Shown one piece after another: positions 50,224 through 59,251 of a stretch of 64,000 nt of DNA. The number at the start of each line of letters is the position of its first letter. Position 1 is the first letter of the stretch. This DNA is from Gluconobacter cadivus. GTDB taxonomy: Bacteria; Pseudomonadota; Alphaproteobacteria; Acetobacterales; Acetobacteraceae. A program made the position numbers and the translations under genes. The stretch lies in the NCBI RefSeq assembly GCF_015244745.1, contig NZ_JABCQI010000011.1:1-64000 (forward strand), given 5' to 3'. The notes below the pieces were generated by a model. That model saw only the letters and a list, made by a program, of their open reading frames with translations. It ran no database searches and was not told the DNA's origin.

Positions 50224-50242
50224 TACAATGATACTCATTCGC
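50224..50242. promoter_or_regulatory. Fur-box-like site before the PepSY/ExbBD/TonB operon
   Basis: The sequence TACAATGATACTCATTCGC matches the 19-bp Fur consensus in 14 positions by my count, with the core AATGATACTCATT nearly symmetric. It is 38 bases upstream of the PepSY start and between this operon and the divergent ECF sigma gene. Confidence 0.6.
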
Positions 50243-50555
50243 ATCTTCATTCCGTGAAAAGAGCCACCTCTGCGTCATCTGAACCTTCTCGCCTTATCCG
50301 ATAGGGGGTCTGCAATTTCGAGCCCGACCGGGCTGTGATGTTCCCCTGTTCCTTCAGACGTTCGGGCAAGGCATTTTTTCACAACTCAGCATAAAAAATA
50401 ACGTGGACGTGATATCGCGCTTCCCCAGACAGTCGTGAATGCGGACGGGAGAGGCGCTGTAGCCAGACATCTTGCGAAATGAAGATCTGTGTGTCATCAG
50501 AATTGCAAGTCGTTCTCAACTGCCGTCTGTCGGTCTGGCATCGGGAAGCTGTCTC

Positions 50556-51062
50556 TTGAAGTCTGAATCACTGCCTGTGGATCTGTATGAAACCCATCGC
50601 GCGGGGCTGCTGGCGTATGCCAGACGTCTCTCAGGAGACGGCGTGCTGGCTGAAGATATCGTCCATGATGCGTGGCTGCTCTTTTCGCGGCAGCCGAGTG
50701 GCAGTGTGTTGTCTCCGGTCAGCTATCTGCGGACCATTATTCGTAATCTTTTGCTGGGCCGTCTGCGTCGTGCCGGGATTGAACGTGTCAGTACGGCTGA
50801 TTTTGACATGACTGTTGCCGGTATTGTTGACAATACGGTGTCTCCAGAAGAGACCGTGGCCACGCGGGAAATCGTCGTCAGGATCATGGACGCCATCGAT
50901 GCGATGCCGGACCGTCAGGCTCAGGCGATCCGCATGTATCATTTTGAGGGTATGAAACTGCGCGAGGTTGCCAAGGTTCTGGGAGTTTCCGTCCCTCTGG
51001 TGCATGCTCTGATTGCTGAAGGTATGGCAATCTGTAATAAAATCCGCAGGGAAGGGCAGTAA
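50556..51062 (+). CDS. ECF RNA polymerase sigma factor, FecI-like (module 1)
   Basis: The protein is about 168 residues if it starts at the TTG at 50556 (GGGAAG seven bases upstream); the frame is open to 50472. Region 2 (LYETHRAGLLAYARRLSGDG, AEDIVHDAWLLFSRQP, YLRTIIRNLLLGRLRR) and region 4 (AIDAMPDRQAQAIRMYHFEG and KLREVAKVLGVSVPLVHALI) are complete. FecI-type factors are released when a receptor with an STN domain signals through FecR. The next two genes are that FecR and receptor. Confidence 0.9.
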   Translation: MKSESLPVDLYETHRAGLLAYARRLSGDGVLAEDIVHDAWLLFSRQPSGSVLSPVSYLRTIIRNLLLGRLRRAGIERVSTADFDMTVAGIVDNTVSPEETVATREIVVRIMDAIDAMPDRQAQAIRMYHFEGMKLREVAKVLGVSVPLVHALIAEGMAICNKIRREGQ

Positions 51063-51210
51063 GCCGCGGTGCGCACTACGCTTTTCATGAAAAAGATGCG
51101 GTCTTGCGTATCATTCCGGTATGACTTCTCAGTGCATGCGTTTTTGTCTCCGTCATGCCTGTGTAGGGCTGCGCCTGAGAAACTGTTGTGCGATGGGACC
51201 AGAATGGCTC

Positions 51211-52143
51211 ATGGATAACTCTCACAACGCTGATAAGGCAGCATCTGGCTGGTATATTGCACTGCGCGAAGACAGTGATGATCCGGAACTGAGAAGTGCT
51301 TTTGAGGCGTGGCTGGCACAGGACCCGCAACATCGCCAGTCCTGGCAGGATATAAACGCTACAGCACGGGTCATGAAATCCGTTCCTGTCATGCAACGAC
51401 GGAAAAGGCAGCGCGGTGTCCGGTATGGTGGCTATGTTGCTGCAATGGGCATGCTTGCCGCAGCCTGTCTGGCGACCGTTCTGCTCGTGCCTGATCTGAT
51501 GCTTCGGCTTCGGGCAGACTATTACGCGCCGCCCGGCATGACGCGCGACATCCGCTTGGCAGACGGCAGCAGGATCGTCCTCGCTCCGCGCACAGCGCTT
51601 ACGGTGCATGTCACGCCTCGGGCACGCCAGATCGAACTGCTGCGGGGCGAGGCCTATTTCATTGTTAGACATGATGAAACCCGACCGTTTTCGGTCAATG
51701 CAGGTCCTGTTACAACGACGGATATTGGAACGGAATTTGATGCGAGGACGGACGGGTCAAAGACGGAAATAGTTGTGAAAGAAGGGGAAGTTCATGTTTC
51801 AGCGCGAAGCGGGCTTCCTTTTGAAAAGGATCTTCGTGTCGGAAACTGGGCTGAGATAAGCCGAGCGCGCGCTGCAACGGGTAACCAGAGTCCAGATACG
51901 ATCGCGCTGTGGCGCACAGGGACGCTTGTTGCCCGGGACAATACCATAGGTGAGATGGTCGCAGCCCTTCAGCCCTGGATGCATGCACGCATTATGGTGA
52001 TGCATGGAAGTCTGATGGAAAAGCGCGTGACAGGATCATACGATCTCCATCATCCAGAGGAATCGCTTGCGCTCATCGTGAGGCCTTACGGTGGAGAGAT
52101 AGCCTCTTTTTCTCCGTGGCTTGCAGTCGTGACGGGGCATTAA
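51211..52143 (+). CDS. FecR-like anti-sigma / sigma regulator (module 1)
   Basis: The 310-residue protein from the ATG at 51211 has the DUF4880/FecR_N part (KAASGWYIALREDSDDPELR, WLAQDPQHRQSW). One membrane helix follows (YVAAMGMLAAACLATVLLVP), then the periplasmic FecR domain (MTRDIRLADGSRIVLAPRTA, RQIELLRGEAYFIVRHDE, FSVNAGPVTTTDIGTEFDAR). It relays the signal from the receptor's STN domain across the inner membrane to the sigma factor 149 bases upstream. ATG at 51193 is an alternative start. Confidence 0.9.
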   Translation: MDNSHNADKAASGWYIALREDSDDPELRSAFEAWLAQDPQHRQSWQDINATARVMKSVPVMQRRKRQRGVRYGGYVAAMGMLAAACLATVLLVPDLMLRLRADYYAPPGMTRDIRLADGSRIVLAPRTALTVHVTPRARQIELLRGEAYFIVRHDETRPFSVNAGPVTTTDIGTEFDARTDGSKTEIVVKEGEVHVSARSGLPFEKDLRVGNWAEISRARAATGNQSPDTIALWRTGTLVARDNTIGEMVAALQPWMHARIMVMHGSLMEKRVTGSYDLHHPEESLALIVRPYGGEIASFSPWLAVVTGH

Positions 52144-52327
52144 GTCCGATGGGATTTTTATATCGAAAAAAATAATATTTACTTAAATCAATACCTTATA
52201 AGAAAATAGTTTCTGATGGATGTTTTTTTTCGAAAAACGGAAGACGTCAAACATCTCACTGTCATAGGCAAAAGATGCAAATGACTTGCATTATCAAAAA
52301 GCCGCAGAGACAGGAAATGCTGCGTCC

Positions 52328-54790
52328 ATGTGTCCATCAGGATTTTTAAAGACCCCTCTTGTTGCATCGGTTCTTATACTTGGTGGCACAACTGCCCTGA
52401 GTGCGGCTGTGTGCGGAACGGCTCTGGCGCAGATTGAAGCAGGGCAATCAAAATCACGTTTCGATATTTCAGCAGGCTCCCTGTCAGATGCGCTGGTTGC
52501 TTTCAGTGCGCAATCCCATCTTCAGATCACGTCACAGGCCCCCGCGCTGTCAGGGCATCGCACAAACGGTCTGCATGGCAGTTTTACGCCGGATGAAGCG
52601 CTGGGACATCTCCTGTTGGGAAGTGGTCTGTCCTGGCGGCCAGCAGGATCTTCCGCCGTACAGATCATTCCTGCGACCCGGTCGGCTTCGATCACACTGG
52701 GCCCCGTCCGGGTTGGAGGGACTGCTGCCCGGATGTCCAATCCTCAGGCAGCTTATGGTCCGGGCGAGGGATTTTTTGTAAGTCACTCGACTGCGGCCAC
52801 TAAAACCGATACGCCCATCGTCGACATTCCTCAGTCCGTTTACGTGATTGGACGACAACAGATGGATGATCTTCAGCCACTCAATGTGGCCGAAGTTCTG
52901 CGTTATATGCCCGGAATTACGGACCCGATGGGAGGGAGCGGAATACCGTCGATCAATTCGCACGATATTTATCAGCGCGGATTTCAAAGTGATACATTCG
53001 TGGACGGTTTGATGACGGGCGTGTCGCCTTCTACCGTGGAGCCGTTCATGCTTGACCGGGTGGAAGCCATGAGCGGTCCCGCGTCAGTGATGTACGGACA
53101 GGCGGCGCCGGGCGGGATCATCAATGAAGACCTCAAGCGACCAACCGAACAGGCACAGCATCAGTTCAATGTGGGTTTCGGTAGTTATGGACGCTATGAA
53201 GGCCAGTTTGATACCAGCGGCCCACTGACAAAAGACGGCCAACTCCTTTACCGTATCGTCGCCGTCGGAAATACACAGGGCGATCAGGTTCAGTACGTGA
53301 AATATCAGAGAGTGGTCGTTCAGCCAGCTTTGACCTGGAATATCGATGAAAATACGAAACTCACACTGATTGGGCAGTATAATTATACACCTTCACTGAG
53401 ATATGCCGCCGGCGGACCGGCAATCGGGTCTCTCTTTCCCCAGAAATATGGACGATACAGCCCAACGATTGATACTGGCGATCCGGGGTTCGACAGGTCT
53501 TATGACAAGAGCCATCTGTTCGAATATATTTTCTCGCATAAGTTCAACCGTCATTTGCAGTTCAGCCAGAATTTTCGGTACGAGTATGACGACAGTTACT
53601 TCGCCCAACTCTTCAGTAATGGACTGGTTGCTGGTACGTCCGACATGAAGCGTTATGCGCTCGTTGATCACTTTAAAGGATGGGCCGCTTTACTCGATTC
53701 ACATCTTCAGGGTGATTATGATACGGGTCGGGTTCACCATACTCTTCTGGTTGGCGTGGACTACAGGGATCAGCCCGACTCAGGAACGTACGCATTCGAT
53801 TTTTCCACCGTTCCAACACTAAACCTGCTGAGTCCGAAATATTATCAATATAACTACAGCGATTTTATAAAACAGACCGGCAACAAATGGGATACCGAGA
53901 ACGACTCCCTATCCCAGACAGGTGTCTATTTTCAGGACCAGATGAAATGGAAAGGCCTCAATGTCATGATTGGTGGCCGTCAGGACTGGGACGATTATTA
54001 TAGTACGTTCAAGAAGGCTTTTACGTGGCATGTCGGTGTTTCGTACAAGACAGATTTCGGGCTTTCTCCCTATTTCTCTTATGCAACTTCATTCTTCCCA
54101 CAAACATCCAACGTCTATGGAAAGGGAATTGCTGATCCCCTTGAAGGCAAGCAGTGGGAGGTAGGTTTGAAATATCAGCCAACCAACACGAAAATGCTGT
54201 TCACTGCGGCTGCGTATGATCTGCGGGAAAACAATGTTCTGGAAAGTGATCCAGATCATCAGAACTTTTCTCTTGAAATCGGACAGGTCCGGGCGAGGGG
54301 CGTTGAACTTTCAGCAAACGTCAATATTACACAAGGGCTGAATCTGAACGCTAATTATACATATATGTCTATATATAACAGCCGTACGACACTGACTTCG
54401 ACGGACATCAACGGAAAAACGGTTTCGCTGCAGGGTAAGGCTCCCACCGAACTTCCCCGGAATACCGTTAATCTCTTTGTCGATTATAAATTTCAGAAAA
54501 ATTCCCTGAACGGCATTTTCGATGGCTTATCGTTGAATGCGGGCATGAGATATGTCGGCTTTTCCATGGGGGACGAAGCCAATTCCTTTCATGTTCCCGC
54601 CTACACGGTGTTTGATGGGGGCGTGAGTTACGATTTTGGGACGTTAAGCAGGCGTCTCAAAGGACTTAATATGCGGGCAAGTCTCGTCAATGGTTTCAAC
54701 AAACAATATGTAGTGGAATGTTCGTCGAGCAAATCCTGTTCATGGGGGCAGCTTCGCCGGGTAACGGGGCAGATCGGATATCGTTGGTAA
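52328..54790 (+). CDS. TonB-dependent receptor with STN signalling domain (module 1)
   Basis: The 820-residue protein from the ATG at 52328 has a signal sequence (PLVASVLILGGTTALSAAVC ... ALAQ). An STN domain (FDISAGSLSDALVAFSAQSH, LGHLLLGSGLSWRPAGSS) talks to FecR. Then come a linker with LGPVRVGG and AAYGPGEGFF, a plug (DIPQSVYVIGRQQMDDLQPL, MSGPASVMYGQAAPGGIINE) and a barrel ending TGQIGYRW. The linker and plug resemble those of the receptor in module 2. It probably takes up a ferric siderophore and induces its own module. The ligand is unknown. Confidence 0.92.
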   Translation: MCPSGFLKTPLVASVLILGGTTALSAAVCGTALAQIEAGQSKSRFDISAGSLSDALVAFSAQSHLQITSQAPALSGHRTNGLHGSFTPDEALGHLLLGSGLSWRPAGSSAVQIIPATRSASITLGPVRVGGTAARMSNPQAAYGPGEGFFVSHSTAATKTDTPIVDIPQSVYVIGRQQMDDLQPLNVAEVLRYMPGITDPMGGSGIPSINSHDIYQRGFQSDTFVDGLMTGVSPSTVEPFMLDRVEAMSGPASVMYGQAAPGGIINEDLKRPTEQAQHQFNVGFGSYGRYEGQFDTSGPLTKDGQLLYRIVAVGNTQGDQVQYVKYQRVVVQPALTWNIDENTKLTLIGQYNYTPSLRYAAGGPAIGSLFPQKYGRYSPTIDTGDPGFDRSYDKSHLFEYIFSHKFNRHLQFSQNFRYEYDDSYFAQLFSNGLVAGTSDMKRYALVDHFKGWAALLDSHLQGDYDTGRVHHTLLVGVDYRDQPDSGTYAFDFSTVPTLNLLSPKYYQYNYSDFIKQTGNKWDTENDSLSQTGVYFQDQMKWKGLNVMIGGRQDWDDYYSTFKKAFTWHVGVSYKTDFGLSPYFSYATSFFPQTSNVYGKGIADPLEGKQWEVGLKYQPTNTKMLFTAAAYDLRENNVLESDPDHQNFSLEIGQVRARGVELSANVNITQGLNLNANYTYMSIYNSRTTLTSTDINGKTVSLQGKAPTELPRNTVNLFVDYKFQKNSLNGIFDGLSLNAGMRYVGFSMGDEANSFHVPAYTVFDGGVSYDFGTLSRRLKGLNMRASLVNGFNKQYVVECSSSKSCSWGQLRRVTGQIGYRW

Positions 54791-54868
54791 CTCTGTAGCG
54801 TTTGAAAGCCCACCACCCAGAGAGGCAGTGGGCAATGTTTCAAGGCCAGCAGGGGCTACGGCAATGGA

Positions 54869-57403
54869 TTACCAACGATATCCTATGAGCCCGAAAATTC
54901 GGCGCTGTTCACCGTACTGGCAGGTATCTAAACCACCGCATGATGTATAGGTTTTGTTTGTGGAATTTGTCATACTCAGCCGGACATGTAACCCTTTTAA
55001 CGATGGGAATGTCTGAGCGAAATTATAATTCAGACCGCTATCGAACAAGACATAGGCTGGATTGCGGAAGGAGTTGGCTTCGTCGCCCCACGCAGAACCA
55101 ATATAGCGCACACCGAAATTTATCGACAGCCCCGGTGCAAGAGATGTCGGAAAGCGATAGTCGATGAAGACTGATGCAGTATGTTTCGGTTGATAAACAA
55201 GCGTCCTGTGGAGCAGTGATACTGTCTCACCCCCGATCGTATCAGCTGTCAGGTCTGTTTTTGAGTTGACTGGTCGCGAATAACTATAGCTGGCTGTCAG
55301 ATCCAGCCCTTCTGCCAGATTGGCATTTGCAGAAAGCTCGACACCGCGTGAACGAACCTGTCCGATTTCAAGATCGTAATTCGGAAAATCAGGATCGCTG
55401 ACCAGAACATTATTTTCTTTTACGTCATAATAAGCCGCAGTGAAAAATGTCTGTATATGAGGGATCTGGTATTTCAGCCCAGCTTCCCATTGATGCCCGT
55501 TAAGCGGATCGGCCTGCCTGAGAACCTGATGGTTATAGATAGATCCTGTCTGCGGCATGAAGGATGTCGAATAGTTGAAATATGGTGCCAGGCCGATACT
55601 TGAAACATAGTTAATGCCAGCATTCCATGTGAATGGGCGATTAAATATATGTCTTGCTCCATAAGAATTCCAGTCCTGCCGCCCAGCCAGCGTGAGGTAG
55701 AATTTGCGCCATTTGATCTGGTCCTGAAAATATATGGCATATTGGGAATACTGATAATGATAATGTGTGAATTTTCCCTGTGTTGCTGAAATATAGTCGC
55801 TCATTGTGTATTGATTGTATTTCGGGTCCGTGATGCTGATGGATGGAACATTCCCGAAGGAAAATTTACTTCTCCCGTCTTCAGCCTGTGTCCGGTAGTC
55901 CACACCGACAAGCAGGTTGTGCCTTACCTGGCCCGTGGAAATTTTGTAGCTCAGGTTGCTGGTCATCTGGACGGAGCGTCCATTATTATTGTTGTTACAG
56001 GTTGCATAGCGACTGATCGTTTTATTTGCGAGATCAACAGTATCCAGCTGAAGATTGCAGTGACTGTCTGCCTGACCATCGTACCGGACAGTACTGTTGA
56101 ATTGCATATTTTGGGAAAAATCGTGATGTAGGAGAACTTCTCCCAGATATTCTCTGTCCCAATTGCGATCAAAAGATGGGTCGCCATAATATCGGTTAAC
56201 AGGAATATGCCCTAGAGGACTGCTGAGGGCACTTCCATAAGCAGGAACATAAGCACCAGAAATGGTCTGAGGAGAATAAGCGAACTGTCCAATCAGAGTG
56301 ATGCTGGTTCTGTCATCGATTTTCCATTCCAGGTCACCCTGAATGGCAACGCGCTTGTAGTGCTGGTAATCGACCTGCGAGCCCTGTGTATTGCCGAGGG
56401 CGACAACTCGGTAGAGGACGTTGCGTTTTTTGTTAAGCGGGCCACCGAAATCGAGTTGTCCTTCATAGCGGCCATAATTGCCGAACCCGACATTAACCTC
56501 ATGGCGGGCCGTGGTCGTCGGGCGTTTCAGGGTCATATTGATAAGACCCCCGGGTGTGGACTGGCCATACATGACTGAAGACGGTCCGCTCAGGGCTTCG
56601 ATCCGATCGAGGAAAAACGGATCTGTAACGGAAGTACCGTTCAGGAGGCCATCTACGAAGGTATAGGATTCAAATCCGCGCTGATGCACGGGCTGGAATG
56701 TATCGCTTGAAGGGGAACTTGAGAGAACGTTCCCCGGAGAGGTAACGACGCCAGGTGTGTAGCGCAGGGCTTCGGCAATACTCTGTGGCTGAAGATCATC
56801 CATCTGTTTTCTGGTGACGACATAGATCGATTTTGGAGTTTCGATCATGGCAGTGTCGGTTCGGGTCGCTGATGCGCTTCGGGTTGCGACCAGCCCAACG
56901 CCCGGTCCATATGCTGACTGGGGATCAGAATTCCTGGAGACACGGCCGCCAACCCTGACAGGTCCGAGTCTGATAGCGGAAACAGCAGAAGCCTTCTGGA
57001 TGACGATGGTGTCTTGCTGTGCGCGCCGGTAATTTAATCCATTTGCAGAGAGAAGCTGCTGCAGGGCAGCAGATGCGTCCTTTGCCCCTATAACGGGCTG
57101 TGACGTTTTTCCGGAAGTCAGAGCTGGATCGTATGTGATCTGAAGCCCCGCTTTTTTACCCAGAACTTCCAGAGCCTTATCCAGAGGCATCGCCGGGATC
57201 GTGTATGACTGAGACTGGGAAAGCTGAAGCGGGGCGGCGAGTGCTCCGGTGGATACCCCCAGTGTTCCAGTCACGCCCGCAAATATCAGGATAGATCGGA
57301 TGGAGAGGGATGAAGATTTTTCGAAACTCCGTTCAGTGAGCGGATTTTCACAGGGCTTCGTCGGTTTCAAGAGTGTGGCGTCCTTGTTAAGAATGCATCG
57401 CAT
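54869..57403 (-). CDS. TonB-dependent receptor with STN signalling domain (module 2)
   Basis: The 844-residue protein has a signal peptide (SIRSILIFAGVTGTLGVSTG ... ALAAP). An STN domain (YTIPAMPLDKALEVLGKKAG, LQQLLSANGLNYRRAQQD) leads into a linker with LGPVRVGG and SAYGPGVGLV. The plug (ETPKSIYVVTRKQMDDLQPQ, LSGPSSVMYGQSTPGGLINM) and a barrel ending FGLIGYRW follow. It is clearly a paralogue of the module 1 receptor, sharing the unusual linker motif, and the two genes converge 78 bases apart. It should signal through the FecR upstream. Confidence 0.92.
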   Translation of the reverse strand: MRCILNKDATLLKPTKPCENPLTERSFEKSSSLSIRSILIFAGVTGTLGVSTGALAAPLQLSQSQSYTIPAMPLDKALEVLGKKAGLQITYDPALTSGKTSQPVIGAKDASAALQQLLSANGLNYRRAQQDTIVIQKASAVSAIRLGPVRVGGRVSRNSDPQSAYGPGVGLVATRSASATRTDTAMIETPKSIYVVTRKQMDDLQPQSIAEALRYTPGVVTSPGNVLSSSPSSDTFQPVHQRGFESYTFVDGLLNGTSVTDPFFLDRIEALSGPSSVMYGQSTPGGLINMTLKRPTTTARHEVNVGFGNYGRYEGQLDFGGPLNKKRNVLYRVVALGNTQGSQVDYQHYKRVAIQGDLEWKIDDRTSITLIGQFAYSPQTISGAYVPAYGSALSSPLGHIPVNRYYGDPSFDRNWDREYLGEVLLHHDFSQNMQFNSTVRYDGQADSHCNLQLDTVDLANKTISRYATCNNNNNGRSVQMTSNLSYKISTGQVRHNLLVGVDYRTQAEDGRSKFSFGNVPSISITDPKYNQYTMSDYISATQGKFTHYHYQYSQYAIYFQDQIKWRKFYLTLAGRQDWNSYGARHIFNRPFTWNAGINYVSSIGLAPYFNYSTSFMPQTGSIYNHQVLRQADPLNGHQWEAGLKYQIPHIQTFFTAAYYDVKENNVLVSDPDFPNYDLEIGQVRSRGVELSANANLAEGLDLTASYSYSRPVNSKTDLTADTIGGETVSLLHRTLVYQPKHTASVFIDYRFPTSLAPGLSINFGVRYIGSAWGDEANSFRNPAYVLFDSGLNYNFAQTFPSLKGLHVRLSMTNSTNKTYTSCGGLDTCQYGEQRRIFGLIGYRW

Positions 57404-57452
57404 TTACAATAAGGACGGATGGCGGTAAGAATTTTTAAGAGGGCGGCCGGAA

Positions 57453-58466
57453 TTAATTCAGCAAATCATGTGCCGAAGCGGGCACGACAATCATAAAGTG
57501 GGTTCCGAGCCTGTGTACGGTTCCCCCTGCTGGCATCAGAACAGCGCGCAGGGCGGCGGGGATATCGTGGAGATTATAAAGCCCTCCAATCCGATGCAGT
57601 TTTCGTTCTGGGAATGGTGTAAGAATGAAGCCTGGATAATAGCGTCTCAGGGTGGCGATCACATGATCGCTGGTATCATTTTCAACAACCAGTGTTCCGT
57701 CCCGCCATGCCCCGATACAATCAGGATCGACTGTTGTACGGGAGATTCTGCCGCTTTGCAGATCAAGCGCCAGTTCATCTCCCGGACCCAGTCGTGTCTC
57801 TGGAAGGCTTGGCTTCATTTGCCAGGAAACTCCAACACGTCCGTCCTGAACGTCAACCCGAATTTGTGTAGAATCCATTCGGATATCAAAGCGCGTACCG
57901 ATGTCGCGGGCCTGCAGGATGCCGGCCTTTACCTGAAAAGGGCGACGAGGATCATGTCGGACATCGAATAAGGCTTCTCCGGCAAGGAGTGTGACATTCC
58001 GTCGTTCAGCGCTGTAATGAACGGCAATTGCAGTGTGGCCTCCCAGTGTGACGACGCTGCCATCGGATAGAACGATCCGGCTGTTCTGGCCGACCGCTGT
58101 CTTATGATCTGCCATGGCCGCGGTCTGGATTGCAGGGAACCCAAGCCAGAGTCCTGCGCAGGCCGCAGCGGCAAGGGCGATGGGCAGGCTTTTGGCCAGC
58201 ATTCTGCTGCGGTGGATTTTTTTGAGCGGTTTCCGGCTTTCTGCTGGCAGGGAAACGTGAGCAAAAGCTGGCGTGGTCTGTCCAGTCAGGCTCCAGGTGT
58301 GGAGTGTTTCGCGCCAGGCTTGGGCGTGAAGGGGAGAGGCCGCATGCCAGGCGGCAAAATCCTGTTTCAGGATGTCATTATCTGGATCGTCCGTCAGAAC
58401 AATCGCCCAGAGGTTGGCTTCTGATCTGATCTGCTCAGAAAGAGGGATATCCGGAATCTGTTTCAT
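57453..58466 (-). CDS. FecR-like sigma regulator (module 2)
   Basis: The 337-residue protein from the ATG at 58466 (MKQIPDIPLSEQIRSEANLW) has the FecR_N part (AWHAASPLHAQAWRETLH), a membrane helix (SLPIALAAAACAGLWLGFPA) and the periplasmic FecR domain (NSRIVLSDGSVVTLGGHTAI, RNVTLLAGEALFDVRHDPRR, VKAGILQARDIGTRFDIRMD). It follows the sigma gene by 71 bases and precedes the receptor by 49 bases, forming a complete signalling operon. It parallels module 1 protein for protein. Confidence 0.9.
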   Translation of the reverse strand: MKQIPDIPLSEQIRSEANLWAIVLTDDPDNDILKQDFAAWHAASPLHAQAWRETLHTWSLTGQTTPAFAHVSLPAESRKPLKKIHRSRMLAKSLPIALAAAACAGLWLGFPAIQTAAMADHKTAVGQNSRIVLSDGSVVTLGGHTAIAVHYSAERRNVTLLAGEALFDVRHDPRRPFQVKAGILQARDIGTRFDIRMDSTQIRVDVQDGRVGVSWQMKPSLPETRLGPGDELALDLQSGRISRTTVDPDCIGAWRDGTLVVENDTSDHVIATLRRYYPGFILTPFPERKLHRIGGLYNLHDIPAALRAVLMPAGGTVHRLGTHFMIVVPASAHDLLN

Positions 58467-58537
58467 GGTTCGTCGGCTCTCCTCTTCGCTCGAATGGAGG
58501 TTATCGAGCACGGGGAGCGCATATTGATGTCAGTCAT

Positions 58538-59062
58538 TCAGGTGCGGGGATCGGCAGAATCAAGAACATTCTGGCATGCAAGAAGAGCATCGTTGATAAG
58601 TTGGGAGGCACGTACAACGGAAATATCGAGTGCTATCGCGATTTCCCTCAGTTTGAGGCCTTCAAATCGCTTCATCTCAAAAGCGCGCCGTGTGCGCGCG
58701 GGCAGGGCAGCCAGAGCCTGTTCCACAGCATCCAGTTCTTCTCGTCCTGAAGTATGGAGTTCTGGTGTCAGAGGATCGGCAAGGAGGATTTCCAGCCCCT
58801 GATCCGCAATGTCGGAAGTTTTGCGGATATTGCGTTGGCGCATGGTATCGATGGCAAGACGGCGAACAACCTGAAGGAAGTAAGCCAAGGGATGTCGGAT
58901 CTCCAGCTCCGGTCGGTGGGTCAGCGCAATTTTGACAAAAGCGTCGTGAACAAGATCTTCGGCCTGCGCCCTGCATCCAACAATGGACGCAGCAAGATCT
59001 ACGGACCGGTGCCTGTAACTGAGATAGGCATCTAGGACGCACTTGCTTTCATCTGCCGGCAC
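58538..59062 (-). CDS. ECF RNA polymerase sigma factor, FecI-like (module 2)
   Basis: The protein is about 174 residues from the GTG at 59062 (AGGAAA upstream; the frame is open to 59092). Region 2 (LDAYLSYRHRSVDLAASIVG, AEDLVHDAFVKIAL, YFLQVVRRLAIDTMRQ) and region 4 (ALAALPARTRRAFEMKRFEG, LKLREIAIALDISVVRASQL) are complete. A strong Fur-box-like palindrome lies about 55 bases upstream, so this module responds to both iron shortage and its ligand. Confidence 0.9.
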   Translation of the reverse strand: MPADESKCVLDAYLSYRHRSVDLAASIVGCRAQAEDLVHDAFVKIALTHRPELEIRHPLAYFLQVVRRLAIDTMRQRNIRKTSDIADQGLEILLADPLTPELHTSGREELDAVEQALAALPARTRRAFEMKRFEGLKLREIAIALDISVVRASQLINDALLACQNVLDSADPRT

Positions 59063-59114
59063 GACACGGTCTTTCCTGTCCGATCGGCACAAGGCTGCTG
59101 ATTCGGGTTTTATA

Positions 59115-59136
59115 GATAATGATAATTATTATCATT
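59115..59136. promoter_or_regulatory. Fur box before sigma factor of module 2
   Basis: GATAATGATAATTATTATC (59115-59133) matches the classical 19-bp Fur consensus in 18 positions, and 59118-59136 is a perfect 19-bp palindrome (AATGATAAT-T-ATTATCATT). It is about 55 bases upstream of the sigma gene start. Confidence 0.85.
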
Positions 59137-59251
59137 CAAAACAGTAAAAGAAAACCCCGTTCTGTTTATAGTGCATAGGTCCTGTTGCTGTGTCGGGTAA
59201 CTGCTCTGACTGTTGCCGAGCATCGTAAAATATAAGTGATTTTCAACGTTT

